Position numbers and translations under genes: made by a program
NCBI GenBank assembly: GCA_001313365.1
Contig: BBFS01000002.1
Coordinates: 62,001-126,000, forward strand
DNA from: Paenarthrobacter nitroguajacolicus JCM 14115
GTDB lineage: Bacteria; Actinomycetota; Actinomycetes; Actinomycetales; Micrococcaceae
Reading direction: 5' to 3'
DNA length: 64,000 bases
Notes under the pieces: generated by a model
What the model was told of the DNA's origin: nothing
Seen by the model: only the letters and a program-made list of their open reading frames with translations
The model's database searches: none
Shown: positions 31,355-42,686 of the stretch, in pieces
Layout of the letters: each line of letters starts with the position of its first letter
How positions within the stretch are numbered: position 1 is the first letter of the stretch

Positions 31355-32324
31355 TTACTTCAAGAACTCGGAAAGGTTGTCCTTGGTAATGAGCGTGAAT
31401 GGCAGCGTGTAGCGGTTCTCCACATTGCCGCCCTTGAGGAAGTCAGTGACAACTTCAACTGCCTTGACGCCCTGTCCAGCAGAGTCCTGTCGGACGGTAG
31501 CCGACATTGTCCCGGCTTTGATGTCCTGCATGGCTGGTTCAGTACCGTCGACGCCGACTACGGCCTTGAACTCGGCAGTTCGTCCCGCGTCAGCAATAGC
31601 GGAGGCTGCACCGATGGCCATTTCGTCATTGTTGGCCACTACGGCGTCGATCTGGCCGGCGCTAAAGCGCTGAAGCGTGTCTTCCATGTTGCGTTTGGCG
31701 TCGTCACGGCTTCCCTTCGCCTGGAATTCAGCCACGATCTTGAAGTTCTTGTTGATCTTGCTGTCGAAGCCGTTCTTGCGGCGATCGGTCCAGGAGCACC
31801 GTAGATGCCCGCGGCGAACACAATGTTGCCACCCTCCGGAAGAGCCTTGTTCAGGTACTCAGCCTGCATTTCACCGGCCACGGTGTCATCCACACCGATG
31901 TAGCTCTTATATCCAACGTCCGAACCTTCGGCGAACTCGGTGGACAGAATGAACAGCGGTATGTTGGCCGCGATGACACGCTTCGCTGCGTTCTGGCTGG
32001 CCTCGCCATCCAAAGGCTGCATGATGACGGCGTCTACCTGACGGGTGAGAAGATCTTCAACCTGGTTGAGCTCACTTCCTACGTCCTTCTTGGAGTCGGT
32101 GATGTTGAGCTTGACGCCCTTTTCATCGGCAGTCTTCTTCATGGCGTCCGTCATGTGCGCCAGATCCGGGTCCTGAAGGTCAAGAACCACAACGCCAATG
32201 TTGTAGGACTTGCCTGCAGCCTCCGACGTGCCGGGGGGGTACTACTCCCACCGCAGCCGGTGAGTGTGAGGGCTCCAGCGGCCAGCATAGCGGTGGTTAC
32301 GGCGAGCTTCTGTCGCATTCCCAT
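31355..32324 (-). CDS. Sugar ABC transporter substrate-binding lipoprotein, RbsB family
   Basis: About 322 residues. MGMRQKLAVTTAMLAAGALT and LTGCG form a lipoprotein signal, with the Cys near residue 25. After a frame change near 32230, YNIGVVVLDLQDPDLAHMTD begins the binding fold. Then NQVEDLLTRQVDAVIMQPLD, NIVFAAGIYGAPGPIA and, after a break near 31787, KNGFDSKINKNFKIVAEF follow. IDAVVANNDEMAIGAASAIA and VVGVDGTEPAMQDIKAGTMS are RbsB hallmarks. It delivers a sugar or cyclitol to the permease and ATPase encoded upstream. An inositol-type ligand would fit the neighbouring dehydrogenases, but specificity is not proven. Confidence 0.85.
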
Positions 32325-32416
32325 GATGGTTCCTTTCAATGGTTCTGATTGCTGAGGAGATTGTTGGTTCTGTGGACCCCATTGGGTTCGGGGGGGCATT
32401 TCGGTTATTGCAGTGG

Positions 32417-33420
32417 CTAGTCAGACTTCCACCGGTTCAGCAGCACGGCGAGCACCAGGATGATGCCTTGAACTCCTTGCTGGTAGTACGACGAGACCCC
32501 CCCATCAGGTTCATGCCATTCATGACCACGCCCAGCAGGAGGACACCGATGACCGTTCCGCGAATGGTGCCTACGCCACCGAAGAGACTCGTTCCTCCAA
32601 TGACGACAGCGGCAATCACCTGAAGTTCGTATCCAGTTCCGGCAACCGGCGCCGCGCCGTCCAAGCGCGCAGTGAGAACCAGACCTCCGAGGGCGGCTGT
32701 CACGCCACCGATGAGGTAAACAGTGAAGAGCACCCGGCTGGTGGAGATGCCCACTTTCTTGGCGGACTCTTCGTTGCCGCCTACGGCATATACATGCGAA
32801 CCGAATTTGGTGCGGCTGAGGACAAACTCACAGATAACTGCGGCGATCAAGAAAATAATCACCGGGACAGGAACCGGACCGATGAATCCCGAGCCAAGCC
32901 ATTCAGCAGGTCCGCTAAGCCCGGAAACAACCTGCCCGTCCGTCATGACCAGAACCGCCGTGCGGGCAATGGCCATGGTCGCCAGTGTTGCCAGAAATGG
33001 CAGGATGGCTCCCCCCCAGACCACTAACGCTGCGCTTAGGAATCCAACCAGCAGGCCTACCGCGAGGCCTGCTACCAGCGGCAGCCAGAACGCGCCACCA
33101 CTTGCTGGTGCCAGCAATGCGAAGGTCATACCCGCCAAACCCACAATCGAGCCAACAGATAGGTCGATGCCGGCAGTGATCATGATGAACGTCATCCCTA
33201 GGGCGATCAGTCCTATGATGGACGACTGCCGGACCACGTTGACTATGTTGTTCAGGGTCAGGAAGTTTGGCGCAGCGACGGCGAGGAAAACGAGGATAAC
33301 CACGAAAAGGATGATGATCCCATAGTCACCAATGAAGCGCTTGACCTTGGTGGCCGTCATTCCTTCCTTGAGGTCAGCGGGCCCGAGCTTTGTCTTGATG
33401 TTTTCCATTGTGAGACTCAT
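32417..33420 (-). CDS. Sugar ABC transporter permease, RbsC family
   Basis: About 333 residues with some eight to ten helices. FLTLNNIVNVVRQSSIIGLI, GMTFIMITAGIDLSVGSIVG and NEESAKKVGISTSRVLFTVY are typical of RbsC-type permeases. GGTSLFGGVGTIRGTVIGVL follows, and in the last frame the protein ends GVQGIILVLAVLLNRWKSD. The break is near 32503 at a C run. A seven-C run at 33011-33017 inserts an extra Gly in VVWGAILPF. Its ATG overlaps the stop of the ATPase gene (ATGA). Confidence 0.85.
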
Positions 33421-34331
33421 GAGTGGCTCCCATTCGTAGTACCTGGACTGGCCAACGCATCAACGACATCCATTGATGAGGTGCTTCCGATTTTGCGGCG
33501 TTCTTCGGGGGGGATGCCTGCGCCGTCGTCGATGTAGTCATCCAACGTGCCGTGGGAGATGAGGTGTGCCACTTGTGCTTCGGTAACCTCACCAACCCGG
33601 AAGCGACCCACTACTTGGCCTTGGCGCATGACCGCGAAACGATCTGCCACGGCAAATGCCTCATCCAGCCGGTGAGTGATGATGATGACGCGATGCCGAG
33701 ATCTTTGAGGCGCTGGGTCACTTCAATGAGCTTGTCCACCTTGGCTACCGACAGGTTTGCCGTGGGCTCATCCATGATGATCAAGCGGGCATCGAATGCC
33801 AACGCCCTGCCAATGGCGACGGCCTGACGCTGTCCGCCTGACAATCTCTTGACCTTGAGCCGCGGATTGATGGGGATGTCCAAGCGTTCGAGTACCCGTT
33901 TGGTTTCGAGTTCCATCTTTTTGCGGTCGATGATCCGCAATAGGGGGCCGAGGATGTTCTTCTGCGGCTCCCGGCCCAGGAAGATGTTGGAACGAACATC
34001 AAGGTTGTCCGCCAAGGCGAAGTCCTGGTAAACCATCTCCACGCCCTGATCGCGTGAAGCTGATGGGGGTTGGGAACTCAGTCGCTTTGCCGTCCAGTTC
34101 GATGGAACCTCGGTCTGGTTGGTACACGCCCGTCAGTACCTTCATGAGCGTAGATTTGCCGGCGGCATTGTCGCCCAGCAGTGCGAAGGTCTCGCCAGGC
34201 TGGACATCGATGCTGACGCCGCGCAAGGCGGACACTGCTCCGAATGTCTTGTGTATGTCCTTGAGGGCGACCAGTGGAGGGGGGGTCGCCGGTGGTGCTT
34301 CGGTCATCTCATCCTCGTTCGTTAGGGCCAT
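33417..34331 (-). CDS. Sugar ABC transporter ATPase, single RbsA-like domain
   Basis: About 305 residues. VALKDIHKTFGAVSALRGVS, Walker A LLGDNAAGKSTLMKVLTG, Q-loop VYQDFALADNLDV, signature LSGGQRQAVAIGRAL and Walker B LIIMDEPTANLSVAKVDKL. The C-terminal tail is long, ADRFAVMRQGQVVGRFRVGE and so on. The family often has two fused ATPase domains; this one has one, so it would act as a homodimer. Breaks are at 34063-34067 (a run of five that should be four) and near 33690. It starts the three-gene importer operon. Confidence 0.85.
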
Positions 34332-34483
34332 GTGAATGATCCGGTGAAACACTTGAGGCGCGGTCCATAAAACTACGTTGTTTGACCTGCTGATTCGGGA
34401 TGGTTCAAAAGCCCCCGAACCGCGTGACCTTCGCCACACTGTTTCACTTACTAGAACTTTGACGGATGAGCGTTCCATGGATG

Positions 34484-34500
34484 TGTGCCACTTTGGAACA
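34484..34500. promoter_or_regulatory. Regulon palindrome site 3 (TGTGCCA-CTT-TGGAACA)
   Basis: 17-bp inverted repeat of the shared form, 153 bases upstream of the ABC ATPase start. Confidence 0.6.
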
Positions 34501-34534
34501 CGAGAATGATACGTTTCAACAACTCAACTAAAAA

Positions 34535-34562
34535 TAGCTTCCAGCGAGAATACTGGAAGCTA
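34535..34562. terminator. Terminator of the small gene at 34574
   Basis: TAGCTTCCAG and CTGGAAGCTA pair over an eight-base loop, 12 bases past the stop on the minus strand. The minus strand continues TATTTTTAG, a short T run. Confidence 0.65.
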
Positions 34563-34573
34563 AAATCAGCTGC

Positions 34574-34810
34574 TTACGGCCACGCGACGAGGCTGTAGCC
34601 GTCGGCTATGTGAAATAGTCGACGCTCACCCACCGAGAGAACCCAGACGATATCACCGTCGGGAGTCGCGTCGTCAACGTATCCGTCATAGGGAGGCCAG
34701 CCAGGCCTCTGCAAACGGACAGCGTCGCCAGCCTCCACCTTCTCCCAGAACCCGGCGGGCGGTGTCCAGCCGGCCTGCATTGAGTTCTCTGACTTATGGG
34801 CTGCGTTCAT
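34574..34810 (-). CDS. Hypothetical protein, 78 aa
   Basis: Reads QAGWTPPAGFWEKVEAGDAV, RLQRPGWPPYDGYVDDATPD and ends RLFHIADGYSLVAWP. It resembles a small beta-barrel (SH3-like) protein, but I cannot name a family. Unbroken frame and its own terminator suggest it is real. It lies after the IolG-like gene on the same strand. Confidence 0.55.
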   Translation of the reverse strand: MNAAHKSENSMQAGWTPPAGFWEKVEAGDAVRLQRPGWPPYDGYVDDATPDGDIVWVLSVGERRLFHIADGYSLVAWP

Positions 34811-34939
34811 GTCCAGCTACCCATCCTTTCCCTTGGCACCGCATCACCAGTGTTCTGACAATTGAAAATGCCCGACCTGGGCCCGCAGTTGTCGTTGCGG
34901 GAACATCTGCGGCCCAGGGCAGGCGGCCTTATTACCTGA

Positions 34940-35957
34940 TTAGCTCAGGTCCACTTCAACGGCAGTGCCGGTTCGGGCGGATTTCTCCGCAGCATCCGCA
35001 AGAATCAATGCAGCACGGCCGTCCTCGAACCCGGGACTCCTGGAAGGCAGGCCTCGAACAGCACGGAGGAACTCTGCAACTTCCAATCGATAGGCCTCTG
35101 CATAGCGCTCCAGGAAGAAGTCCTGGTATGGCCCTATGGACTCAACGGATCGAGGACCCCAGTGCCGGACGAGGTTATCGTTCTTATTCCCCCCCACCTG
35201 CAGCAGCCCCCCCTTTGAGCCGAAGGCTTCGATCCGCTGGTCATAACCGTAGGCTGAGTGGCGCGAATTGATGATCGTCACGAGTTCATCGTTGGACCCC
35301 CCCGCAAGGTGACAACGGTGGAATCGAAATCGCGCGCGTGACGGATGGCGTCGCTGAATACGTTTGCACCTTGTGCTGAAACTTCAACGATATTTGGAAT
35401 GAAGTATCGTGCCATATCAAGGTCATGGATGGTCATGTCCCGGAAGATTCCGCCGGACTGGGGAAGATAGGCTGCCGGGGGCTCCCCCCCGGGTCCCGGC
35501 TGGTGATCAGCAGCTGCTCCAGAACTCCTATTTCCTCAGCGGCCACGCGGCGTTTCAGCTCCACGAAATGGCGGTCAAAGCGCTTGTTGAAGCCAAGGGC
35601 AACAGGAACGTCTGACAAAGCCGCTATCTCCCGAAAAGCGTTCACGCGGGAAATTTCCAGGTCGATCGGTTTCTCACAGAGGACTGGCACGTCCGCCTCG
35701 ATCGCCTTTGCGACGAGGTCCAAATGAGTCGCCGTGGGAGAGGCCACGATGACAGCATCGATCTCACCTGAAGCGAACACTTCATCAGGATCGTCGGTCA
35801 CCCGACCACCGAATTCGGCTGCCGTTTGTTTAGCGCCTTCGATGAAGGGATCACAAACCCAGGACAGCGTAGCCTCGTCCAGGGTAGCCAAGCTCATGGC
35901 ATGTACTTGGCCTATGCGCCCGGTTCCGAACAGGCCGACTCTGATTTGATGCGTCAT
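34940..35957 (-). CDS. Gfo/Idh/MocA oxidoreductase, inositol 2-dehydrogenase-like
   Basis: About 338 residues. IRVGLFGTGRIGQVHAMSLA is the NAD site. DAVIVASPTATHLDLVAKAI and VLCEKPIDLEISRV contain the EKP motif. ALGFNKRFDRHFVELKRRVA follows. After breaks near 35480 and 35303, GIFRDMTIHDLDMARYF holds the catalytic Asp-His pair, and YGYDQRIEAFGSKG-LLQVG leads to the end. This order is as in IolG. Two seven-C runs, 35189-35195 and 35207-35213, each add one Gly. It oxidises a cyclitol or sugar ring hydroxyl. It follows APC permease 2 by 40 bases, so both share a promoter. Confidence 0.85.
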
Positions 35958-35997
35958 TGCAGATCTCCAAGTCTATGTGGAAGAGGAACCTTTTTTG

Positions 35998-37472
35998 TTA
36001 GTCGATCTTTTGCCGGCCCAAGCGTGCATAAACATCAGGCCGCTTGGAACGCAGGAGGTATGCGTAGACAATCCCGCCGAAGAACAAGGCAAAAGTGAAA
36101 CTCATGAAGATGGCAGTCATGACTGCGACCCACCGATAAGTTCCGGGTAATTTGTGATGGCCAGGTAGGTGATGAGCCCCCAGGAAAAAGACGCTGATAA
36201 TCGGAGCCACGATGGTCTTCCAGACCGAATCCGGGTCCACCCGCCGGCGGCGAACGAAATAAACAAGCACGGCAAAGCTGGTGATGAACATCAGAAGCAG
36301 GACTGCGAAAGTGCCACTCCCGCTTGCAATCGGGTACAAGGCCTCTGGGGCTACCCCCCCAATGACGGTGAAGACGACGGTTGCGACGGCCCACAACAGG
36401 CCAATGGCCAATGCCGACATGTAGGGCGACTTATGACGGGGGATGCACGCGACCTAGAATCGAGGGCAACGCTCCATCGGCGGCCAGCGAGAAACTGTAC
36501 CTGGCGGCGATGTTCTGGATCGAGAGCATTGACGCCAGGATCGAGGTGATGAGCAGGACAATAGCAATATCCGCAAAGATCTTTCCCACCAGCACCGTGG
36601 CACCATCGTTGAACAGGTTCACTGTGTTTGCTGCAGCTGCATCCTGGACTTTGTCAGGACCGATGAAGGATGTGTAAGCCCACGCCGCCACAGCGTAAAA
36701 CAATCCAATGCCCACCACTGCAATGTACGTGGCCCTGGGGATGGTGCGATCCGGGTTCTTGACTTCATCCCGGTAGATGACGGTTGCCTCGAACCCGAAA
36801 AAGTTTCCGACGGCGAACAACAACGCCAGCCCCCCCAATCCGGCATCGGTGATCCATGGCATGGAGAAGCCGATCCCCCTGAACCGCCTCTGCGGATCCT
36901 GTGGAGAAGGCCGCAATGTCGAAGACAATGACTACTGCAGATTCAAGCAGCATGACAACGGTCAGGACCTTTGCCGAGAGGTCAATGCGGTTATAGGCCA
37001 AGAGGGTGGTGATGGCGATGATGCCGAGCCCGTACCAATACCAGGGGATGTCGGGCCCGTTCAGTGTGTTGACCACGAAGCTCTGGAGCGTGAGAGCGAA
37101 AAGGGACGGCGCGAAGAACCCTATGAAGATGTAGCCAAAGAGCGCCAGCAGTGCTCCCCCCCCGAGGCCCGCAGGTTTACCCAGGCCGGCTGTGACAAAT
37201 GAATAGAAACCGCCGGGAGCTTCAACGCTGCGGCTCATCTTGACGAAGCCGACTGAGAAAATCAGCAGCATGAGCGTCACCAGCAGGTAGATGCCCGGTG
37301 CCGTATGGCCGCTGAAGAGAAGCATCACAGGCAGTGTGCCTGCAACGGTCGTCAGCGGTGATGAAAAAGCGAGAACGTTCATCACGAGCTCGCCTACGCC
37401 CATGTTGCCGCTGAGCTTGTGTTCCTGGGTTTGAGCCGGCGTTTTCGTCGTACCTCTTGGTGTGCTTGACAT
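35998..37472 (-). CDS. APC-family amino acid permease, copy 2
   Basis: About 490 residues, close paralogue of the permease at 24682-26153. MSSTPRGTTKTPAQTQEHKL precedes SGNMGVGELVMNVLAFSSPL, identical in both copies. GGFYSFVTAGLGKPAGLGG, FGFEATVIYRDEVKNPDRTI and SILASMLSIQNIAARYSFSL are conserved, and the end is SKRPDVYARLGRQKID. Breaks occur near 37160, 36875, 36440, 36175 and 36130. A regulon palindrome is 64 bases upstream of the start, as for copy 1. The copies diverge most in the N-terminal tail and the loop after helix 5, which may reflect different ligands. Confidence 0.85.
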
Positions 37473-37535
37473 GTAATCCTCGTCGCGAAATTTTGAGTGC
37501 TGAATCACACTACCGACGGGGGATCGTGGAAGCAC

Positions 37536-37552
37536 TGTACCAGCTTGGGACA
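37536..37552. promoter_or_regulatory. Regulon palindrome site 4 (TGTACCA-GCT-TGGGACA)
   Basis: 17-bp inverted repeat of the shared form, 64 bases before the start of APC permease 2. Confidence 0.6.
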
Positions 37553-37558
37553 CGGGAT

Positions 37559-37604
37559 CCCATGGGATATTCCGGCCTGTTCAGCTCACGAAATATCCCA
37601 TGGG
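37559..37604. repeat. Long inverted repeat CCCATGGGATATT ... AATATCCCATGGG
   Basis: Two 13-bp arms, 37559-37571 and 37592-37604, separated by 20 bases; each arm itself contains the palindrome CCCATGGG. It lies between the stop of the upstream dehydrogenase and the regulon site. A terminator or a second operator is possible. Confidence 0.55.
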
Positions 37605-37615
37605 AAAAAGCTTTA

Positions 37616-38609
37616 TCAGGGCCTTTCGGGCGCCATGGCAGAAGCAGATGGATCAAGTTTTTTCAGATCCACCACATCATTCAAGGGTTCATTGGCCTTC
37701 CAGAGACTGAGGTTCCGGGCAAAACAATCCACCACTTTTCCCCCCCGCCACCCGATCAGGTCCCCCCCGGAGGCATGAGGTGAGACCAGGATGTCCCGCC
37801 GGCTCCACAGCGGATTAGCGGCATCCAATGGCTCATGCTCGAAGACGTCCAAGCTGCGCCGCCTAGGCGGCCGGAGTCAAGTGACTCCAGAAGGTCTTGC
37901 TCCACCACTACCGCCCCGCGGCCCACATTTACCAAGCGAGCTCCGGGCTGCATTTTCTTGAATCGCGACGAGTTGAACAGGCCGCGGGTTTCTTCTGTGA
38001 GCGGCAATGTCAGCACCACGTCATCAACGATGCCCAGAAGCCGGTCAAGGTCATCAAAACCCGAGATGTGTCCCAACTGTGCGTCATTCCTCGCAGATCG
38101 ACCCACAATGTCGACGTCCATTCCGGCAGCACGGAGGAGAAGGACGGTTTCGCGGCCCACCGGTCCCGGCCCCCACAACCAAGACCTTCCGGCCCAGCAG
38201 TGGCTCGGTTTCGCGGTGCTGCCATGTCCGGGCCTGCTGAAGCTCGATGGTGCGGCGCAAATCCTTGGTAAACATCAGCAACACCCCCCCCAGGACCCAC
38301 TCAGCGATGGGGGCGCTCACACACGCCGCGGGAGTTGCTGACCACAATGTCGCTGTCGATGATCTCCCGGGTCATGAGGCTGTCCACACCGATGCTGGAC
38401 GTGTGTATCCAGCGCAACTCGCCGGGTCCTACTTCCCGAAGGAGTTTGGTCCGGAAATCGTTCAGGAACAGGATCTCTGTTCCTGGCTGGGCGGCCCGAA
38501 ACTCATCTGCAGTGCGCACCACCGCGACATCAGCTTCGGCTTCCAACCGTTCAAGCGGAGGCAGCGGCCGGCCCTCCTGAACAATCACCATCACTTTCGG
38601 CCGCGACAC
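37616..38609 (-). CDS. D-2-hydroxyacid dehydrogenase (GhrA-like)
   Basis: About 330 residues. MSRPKVMVIVQEGRPLPPLE opens it. WIHTSSIGVDSLMTREIIDS and SNSRGVCERPIAEWVLGV (across a break near 38325) follow. GRKVLVVGAGPVGRETVLLL is the NAD site. VNVGRGAVVVEQDLLESLDS (Arg) and then DVFEHEPLDAANPLW (Glu) and LVSPHASGGDLIGW (His) complete the active site. Breaks near 38165 and 37848 are at C runs. It probably interconverts a 2-keto and 2-hydroxy acid made downstream of the dehydratase beside it. Confidence 0.8.
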
Positions 38610-38702
38610 AGCTTCCCGGGCCTTCCCCCCCTCATCGGCACTCCCCCCCGGTTGTTCTCATGTTCGGACGCGTAGCTACTCACCAGCCGCCCTGCCAACC
38701 GC

Positions 38703-40454
38703 TCATGAGCCATAGGGCAAACGCTGCGGTTCCTCATCAGGAAGGCCCTTGAGGAAGTCGAAGTCACAGCCTTCGTCGGCCTGGTTGACGTGATCGATGA
38801 AGAGCCGTCCGTAGCCACGCCGGTATTTCGGTTCGGGGAGCTTGAGTTCGGCAAGTCGGCTCTTGATCTCCTCCGCGGGGGATATCCAGGTCCAGGCGCT
38901 GGTTCTCTACGTCCAGCACAATGGGATCCCCCCCGTCCCGGACTATCGCCAGCGGTCCACCTACCGCCGCCTCAGGCGATACGTGCAACACTGTGGTTCC
39001 AAAGGCGGTGCCGCTCATCCTGCATCGGAAATACGGACAATGTCACGGATGCCGCGCCGCAACAGCCTTTCGGGAATGGGCAGCATGCCCCCATTCAGGC
39101 ATCCCGGGAGCTCCCACGGGCCCGCTGTTTCGCAAGACCAGAACAGAGTCTTCGGTGATGTCCAGCTCGGGATCGTCAATCCTGCGCCCAAGATCATAAA
39201 TGTCCTCGAACACCACCGCCGATCCCTTGTGCTGCAACAGATCCTTGGATGCCGCGCTTCGCTTGATGACCGCACCGTTGGGTGCCAAGGAGCCGCGGAC
39301 GACGGCGATGCCTCCGGAGGCATCAAACGGGGGGGCTTCGAGCGTGCTGACCACTACGCCATCGGGTTCGGGGGGGGCCGAGTTGTAACCATTTTCGAGG
39401 GACTCACCTGTGACCGTAATGGCGTCCTTGTTCAGCAGCGGCGCCAGTTCCTTGAGTACCGTGGAAATGCCGCCCACCTGGAACAGCTGCTGCACCAAGT
39501 ACTCGCCCGAGGGGCGGACGTTGACAATGCGGGGGCGTACGTTGCGAAATCTCATGGAAGCGATCCAACGGCAACTCGTAACCGACGCGCCTCGCGAGCG
39601 CCAGAAGATGCACTACTGCGTTAGTGGAACCACCCACGGCCATCAGGAGGGTGATGGCGTTATCGAACGCCTCTTTCGTCAATATTTCGCTTGGCTTTGG
39701 TCCCTGTGACATGGCCATTTCAACTGCCCGGCGTCCTGTGGCTTCGGCAGCTTGGGCACGACGCGCGTCCACGGCCGGGATTGATGCAGTGCCCGGCAAA
39801 CACATGCCGAGTGCCTCAACCAGCGACGTCATGGTAGAGGCGGTTCCCATTTCGCTGCAGTGTCCAGCAGAGGGCTTGGCAGCCGACTCAAGCTCGTCGA
39901 AGTCAGCCTCGGTGATCTTTCCTGCACGCAGCTCATCGGCATACTTCCACGTGTCCGTGCCGACACCAAGCTGCTTACCACGGAAGTGCGCCGGCTCTTG
40001 GGGGCCCACCGGTGAGCATGATGGTCGGGACGTCCGCACTCGCAGCACCCATGAGTTGGGCTGGAACGGTCTTGTCGCAGCCGCCCAGGAGCACGATGGC
40101 GTCCAACGGGTAGCGCGGATGGATTCTTCAACGTCCATGGCCATGAGGTTTCGGAACTGCATGGCTGAAGCTTCATGAGACTCTCGCCCAGGGAAATGGT
40201 GGGGGAACTCCAGGGGGGAGCCCACCGGCCATGAGGACACCGCGCTTGACAGCGTCGGCCAGCAGCTTGAAGTGAATATTGCAGTTGACAAGCTCCGACC
40301 ACGAGTTCGCGATGCCGATGACCGGTTTGTCCTTGAGTGCGAAGCGGGAGAAGCCTTCAGCCTGAATCGCTGTTCGGTGAACGAATCCCGTGAGGTCGTG
40401 GGGGGGTGCAAACCAGCGCGCACTGCGGAGGTCCTTATAGCTCGACTCTTCCAT
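38703..40454 (-). CDS. IlvD/Edd-family dehydratase
   Basis: Fe-S dehydratase of about 580 residues. [20 protein letters not shown] opens the core. In the restored frame [17 protein letters not shown] carries the first cluster Cys. [20 protein letters not shown] and [20 protein letters not shown] carry further conserved residues, and [20 protein letters not shown] is a family hallmark. The C-terminal domain has [20 protein letters not shown]. It is closer to sugar-acid dehydratases (arabonate/xylonate type) than to IlvD by the MGTASTM block. Breaks near 40215, 40110, 39995, 39545, 39100 and 38875. In this cluster it might dehydrate a cyclitol-derived acid or replace IolE. Confidence 0.85.
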
Positions 40455-40506
40455 GTCTTTAGCTCCTTGGGTTTGATCGGTCTTGACAGGTAATTAGTGA
40501 CGATGC

Positions 40507-41280
40507 CTACGCGGCTGACGTGCCGCCGTCGAATGCCATGCTGGTTCCGGTCGCAAAGGTTCCGTCGACCGCCAGGAAATAGATGGCTGCTGCCACTTCG
40601 TCGGGATCCGCGAGACGGTTCAGCGGCACAGTGCTCTCTTTCAATCTCCGGGCCTCTGTTGGGTCCGGCGCCGCGGCCAGGCCTTCACGCACCATGGGCG
40701 TGTCAATCGGTCCCGGGCAAACGGCGTTGACTCGGACCAGTGGCGCCAGTTCCAGTGCCATGGCCCGGGTGAGGCCCACAACGCCTGCTTTCGCCGCGCA
40801 GTAGTGAACAAGGCCTGGCACGCCCATGGCGGCGAGATCGGATGCGACGTTGACGATCGAGCCGCCCCCCCGGACCGTCTCATATGGAGTGCAGCCTCCC
40901 GCGCCACGTAGAAGGTGCCGGACAAGTTTGTCTCCAGCACTTCGTGCCAGCGGCCTTCGGTAAGGTCTTCCAACGCAACATGTCCGGCTACACCCGCAGC
41001 GTTGACCACTACGTCCAAGCCACCTAGTGAGTGGATCGCGCCCCGCACGGCGTTCTTGACCTCGCTGGCAGCGGCGACATCGGCAACCACCGTGTGGGCG
41101 CCGGCGTCGATATCTTCTGCCACACGCTGCAATTCCTCAGAACGCCGGGCCAGCAACGCGAGCCGGTGACCCCCGCTTGCCGAAGAGTCTTGCGGTCGCT
41201 TCCCCCCCAACGCCTGAGGTTGCACCAGTGATGAGAACCCGAAGGGGTTCCGTTCGGGTTTGTTGCTCGCGGTCCATCAT
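40507..41280 (-). CDS. Short-chain dehydrogenase/reductase
   Basis: About 257 residues. VLITGATSGVG is the cofactor site near residue 15, VVNAAGVAGHVALEDLTEG the NAG region, VHYCAAKAGVVGLTRAMALE the Tyr and Lys active site. CPGPIDTPMVREGLAA and ATGTSMAFDGGTSAA close it. Breaks lie at runs near 41208, 41170 and 40868. ATG 41280 is preceded by GAGGAG. It heads a minus-strand operon with the IlvD/Edd dehydratase and a D-2-hydroxyacid dehydrogenase. A polyol or sugar-acid substrate is likely. Confidence 0.8.
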
Positions 41281-41357
41281 CGGCGACGGGCTCCTCTTGC
41301 TTGGCAGTGGCGGACTAGTACGTCCCACTAAAACAGCGCGCAGCTACCCCCCCCAGC

Positions 41358-41374
41358 TGTCTCACATTGAGACA
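41358..41374. promoter_or_regulatory. Regulon palindrome site 5 (TGTCTCA-CAT-TGAGACA)
   Basis: Perfect 7-bp arms. It lies in the divergent promoter, 78 bases before the SDR start and 98 before the Gfo start, and so may serve both directions. Confidence 0.65.
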
Positions 41375-41471
41375 CAGAGCACACGGACAACGTTCCTAGG
41401 CTGATCAACAGATGCCGCCGTCAGTCTGCGGCACAGCACCGCGGGACAGCGGTAGAGACTAAGGAGCGCTC

Positions 41472-42686
41472 TTGGAACAGCAAAACCGCCTTGGGGTTGG
41501 CCTGATTTCGGTCGGATGGATGGGGAGACTGCATTCCCGCGCGTATCTGGCGACCAAGCAGTTCTTTCCTGAACTGCCCCCCCGCCATCCAGAACTGGTG
41601 ATCGCTGCCGACCCGGACGATGCCGGCCGCCATCACGCCGAAGACGCGCTCGGCTACAAGCAAACGGCCACGGACTACCGCAAAGTGCTGGAAAACCCGG
41701 ACGTGGATGTCGTATCTATCTGCTCACCCAACTTCCTTCACCATGAAATAGCGCTTGCCACCATCGAGGCAGGTAAACACTTCTGGATTGAGAAGCCCAT
41801 GGGCCGCAGCGCCCAAGAGTCCCGTGAGATTGCCCAAGGGGCCGAGGCCGCTGGCTCATCACCTCCGTTGGGTTCAACTACCGGCACGCCCCCGGCAGTG
41901 GCCGAAGCGCGCAGGCTGATCAGGTCCGGAACTCTGGGCAAGATCACCAATGTGCAGATCCGTCTGCTCACCGGATACGCCTCGGATCCAAACCAAGTCT
42001 TCACCTGGCGCTATGAGCAGGCACGTGCAGGATCCGGCGTCCTGGGCGACGTACTGAGCCACGGTTTCGACCTCGCCCAGTTCCTGGTGGGTCGCATCAC
42101 GTCGCTGAACGCCGTCACCGAGACATTCATCAAGGACCGGCCGCTCCCCCCCGCTGGCAACTCCTCGAATTCCTTCGACATGGGTCAGGCTTCCGAAGTC
42201 ACCCGAGAGGTGGAGAACGAGGATTACACTGCCATGCTTGCCCGTTTCGAGGGTGGAGCAATCGGCATGTTCGAATCCACGTGTCGCCATCGGCCCACAC
42301 GCCGAGTACATCATCGAGGTCTACGGCACCGAGGGATCATTGCGTTGGAATTTCGAACGAATGAACCAATTGGAACTCGCCACCGACCGCACTGGCTATC
42401 GCACCATCATGACTCCCCCGTCCTTCGGCGAGTTCGGCCGCTTCCAGCCCGGACCCGGCCCCGGCATCGGCTTCAATGACCTCAAGACCATTGAGGCGGC
42501 ACTGTTCTTGCGTTCGGTGGCCGAAGGGAAACAACTGGGTCCGTCCGTCGCGGATGGCTGGTCAGCGTCCGAGCTCGTTGATGCCTCGCTGCGTAGCGCC
42601 GGCTCCGGCGACTGGGTCCAGATTCCGGAGGTTTCCGGGAAAACCACCTACCAGGCTAGGCACAACCTCACTCCACCCGCAATAAA
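41472..42686 (+). CDS. Gfo/Idh/MocA oxidoreductase (plus strand)
   Basis: About 400 residues. The TTG at 41472 follows AAGGAG by five bases. RLGVGLISVGWMGRLHSRAY is the NAD site. VVSICSPNFLHHEIALATIE and FWIEKPMGRSAQES hold the EKP motif. After a break near 41860 the HAPAVAEARRLIRSGTLG block follows. GDVLSHGFDLAQFLVG has the catalytic Asp-His region. YIIEVYGTEGSLRWNFERMN and DLKTIEAALFLRSVAEGK lead to the end. The break near 42280 is not at a long run. The last codons cannot be fixed: in the present frame it reads through the terminator at 42687, so a small indel near the stop is likely. Confidence 0.8.
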
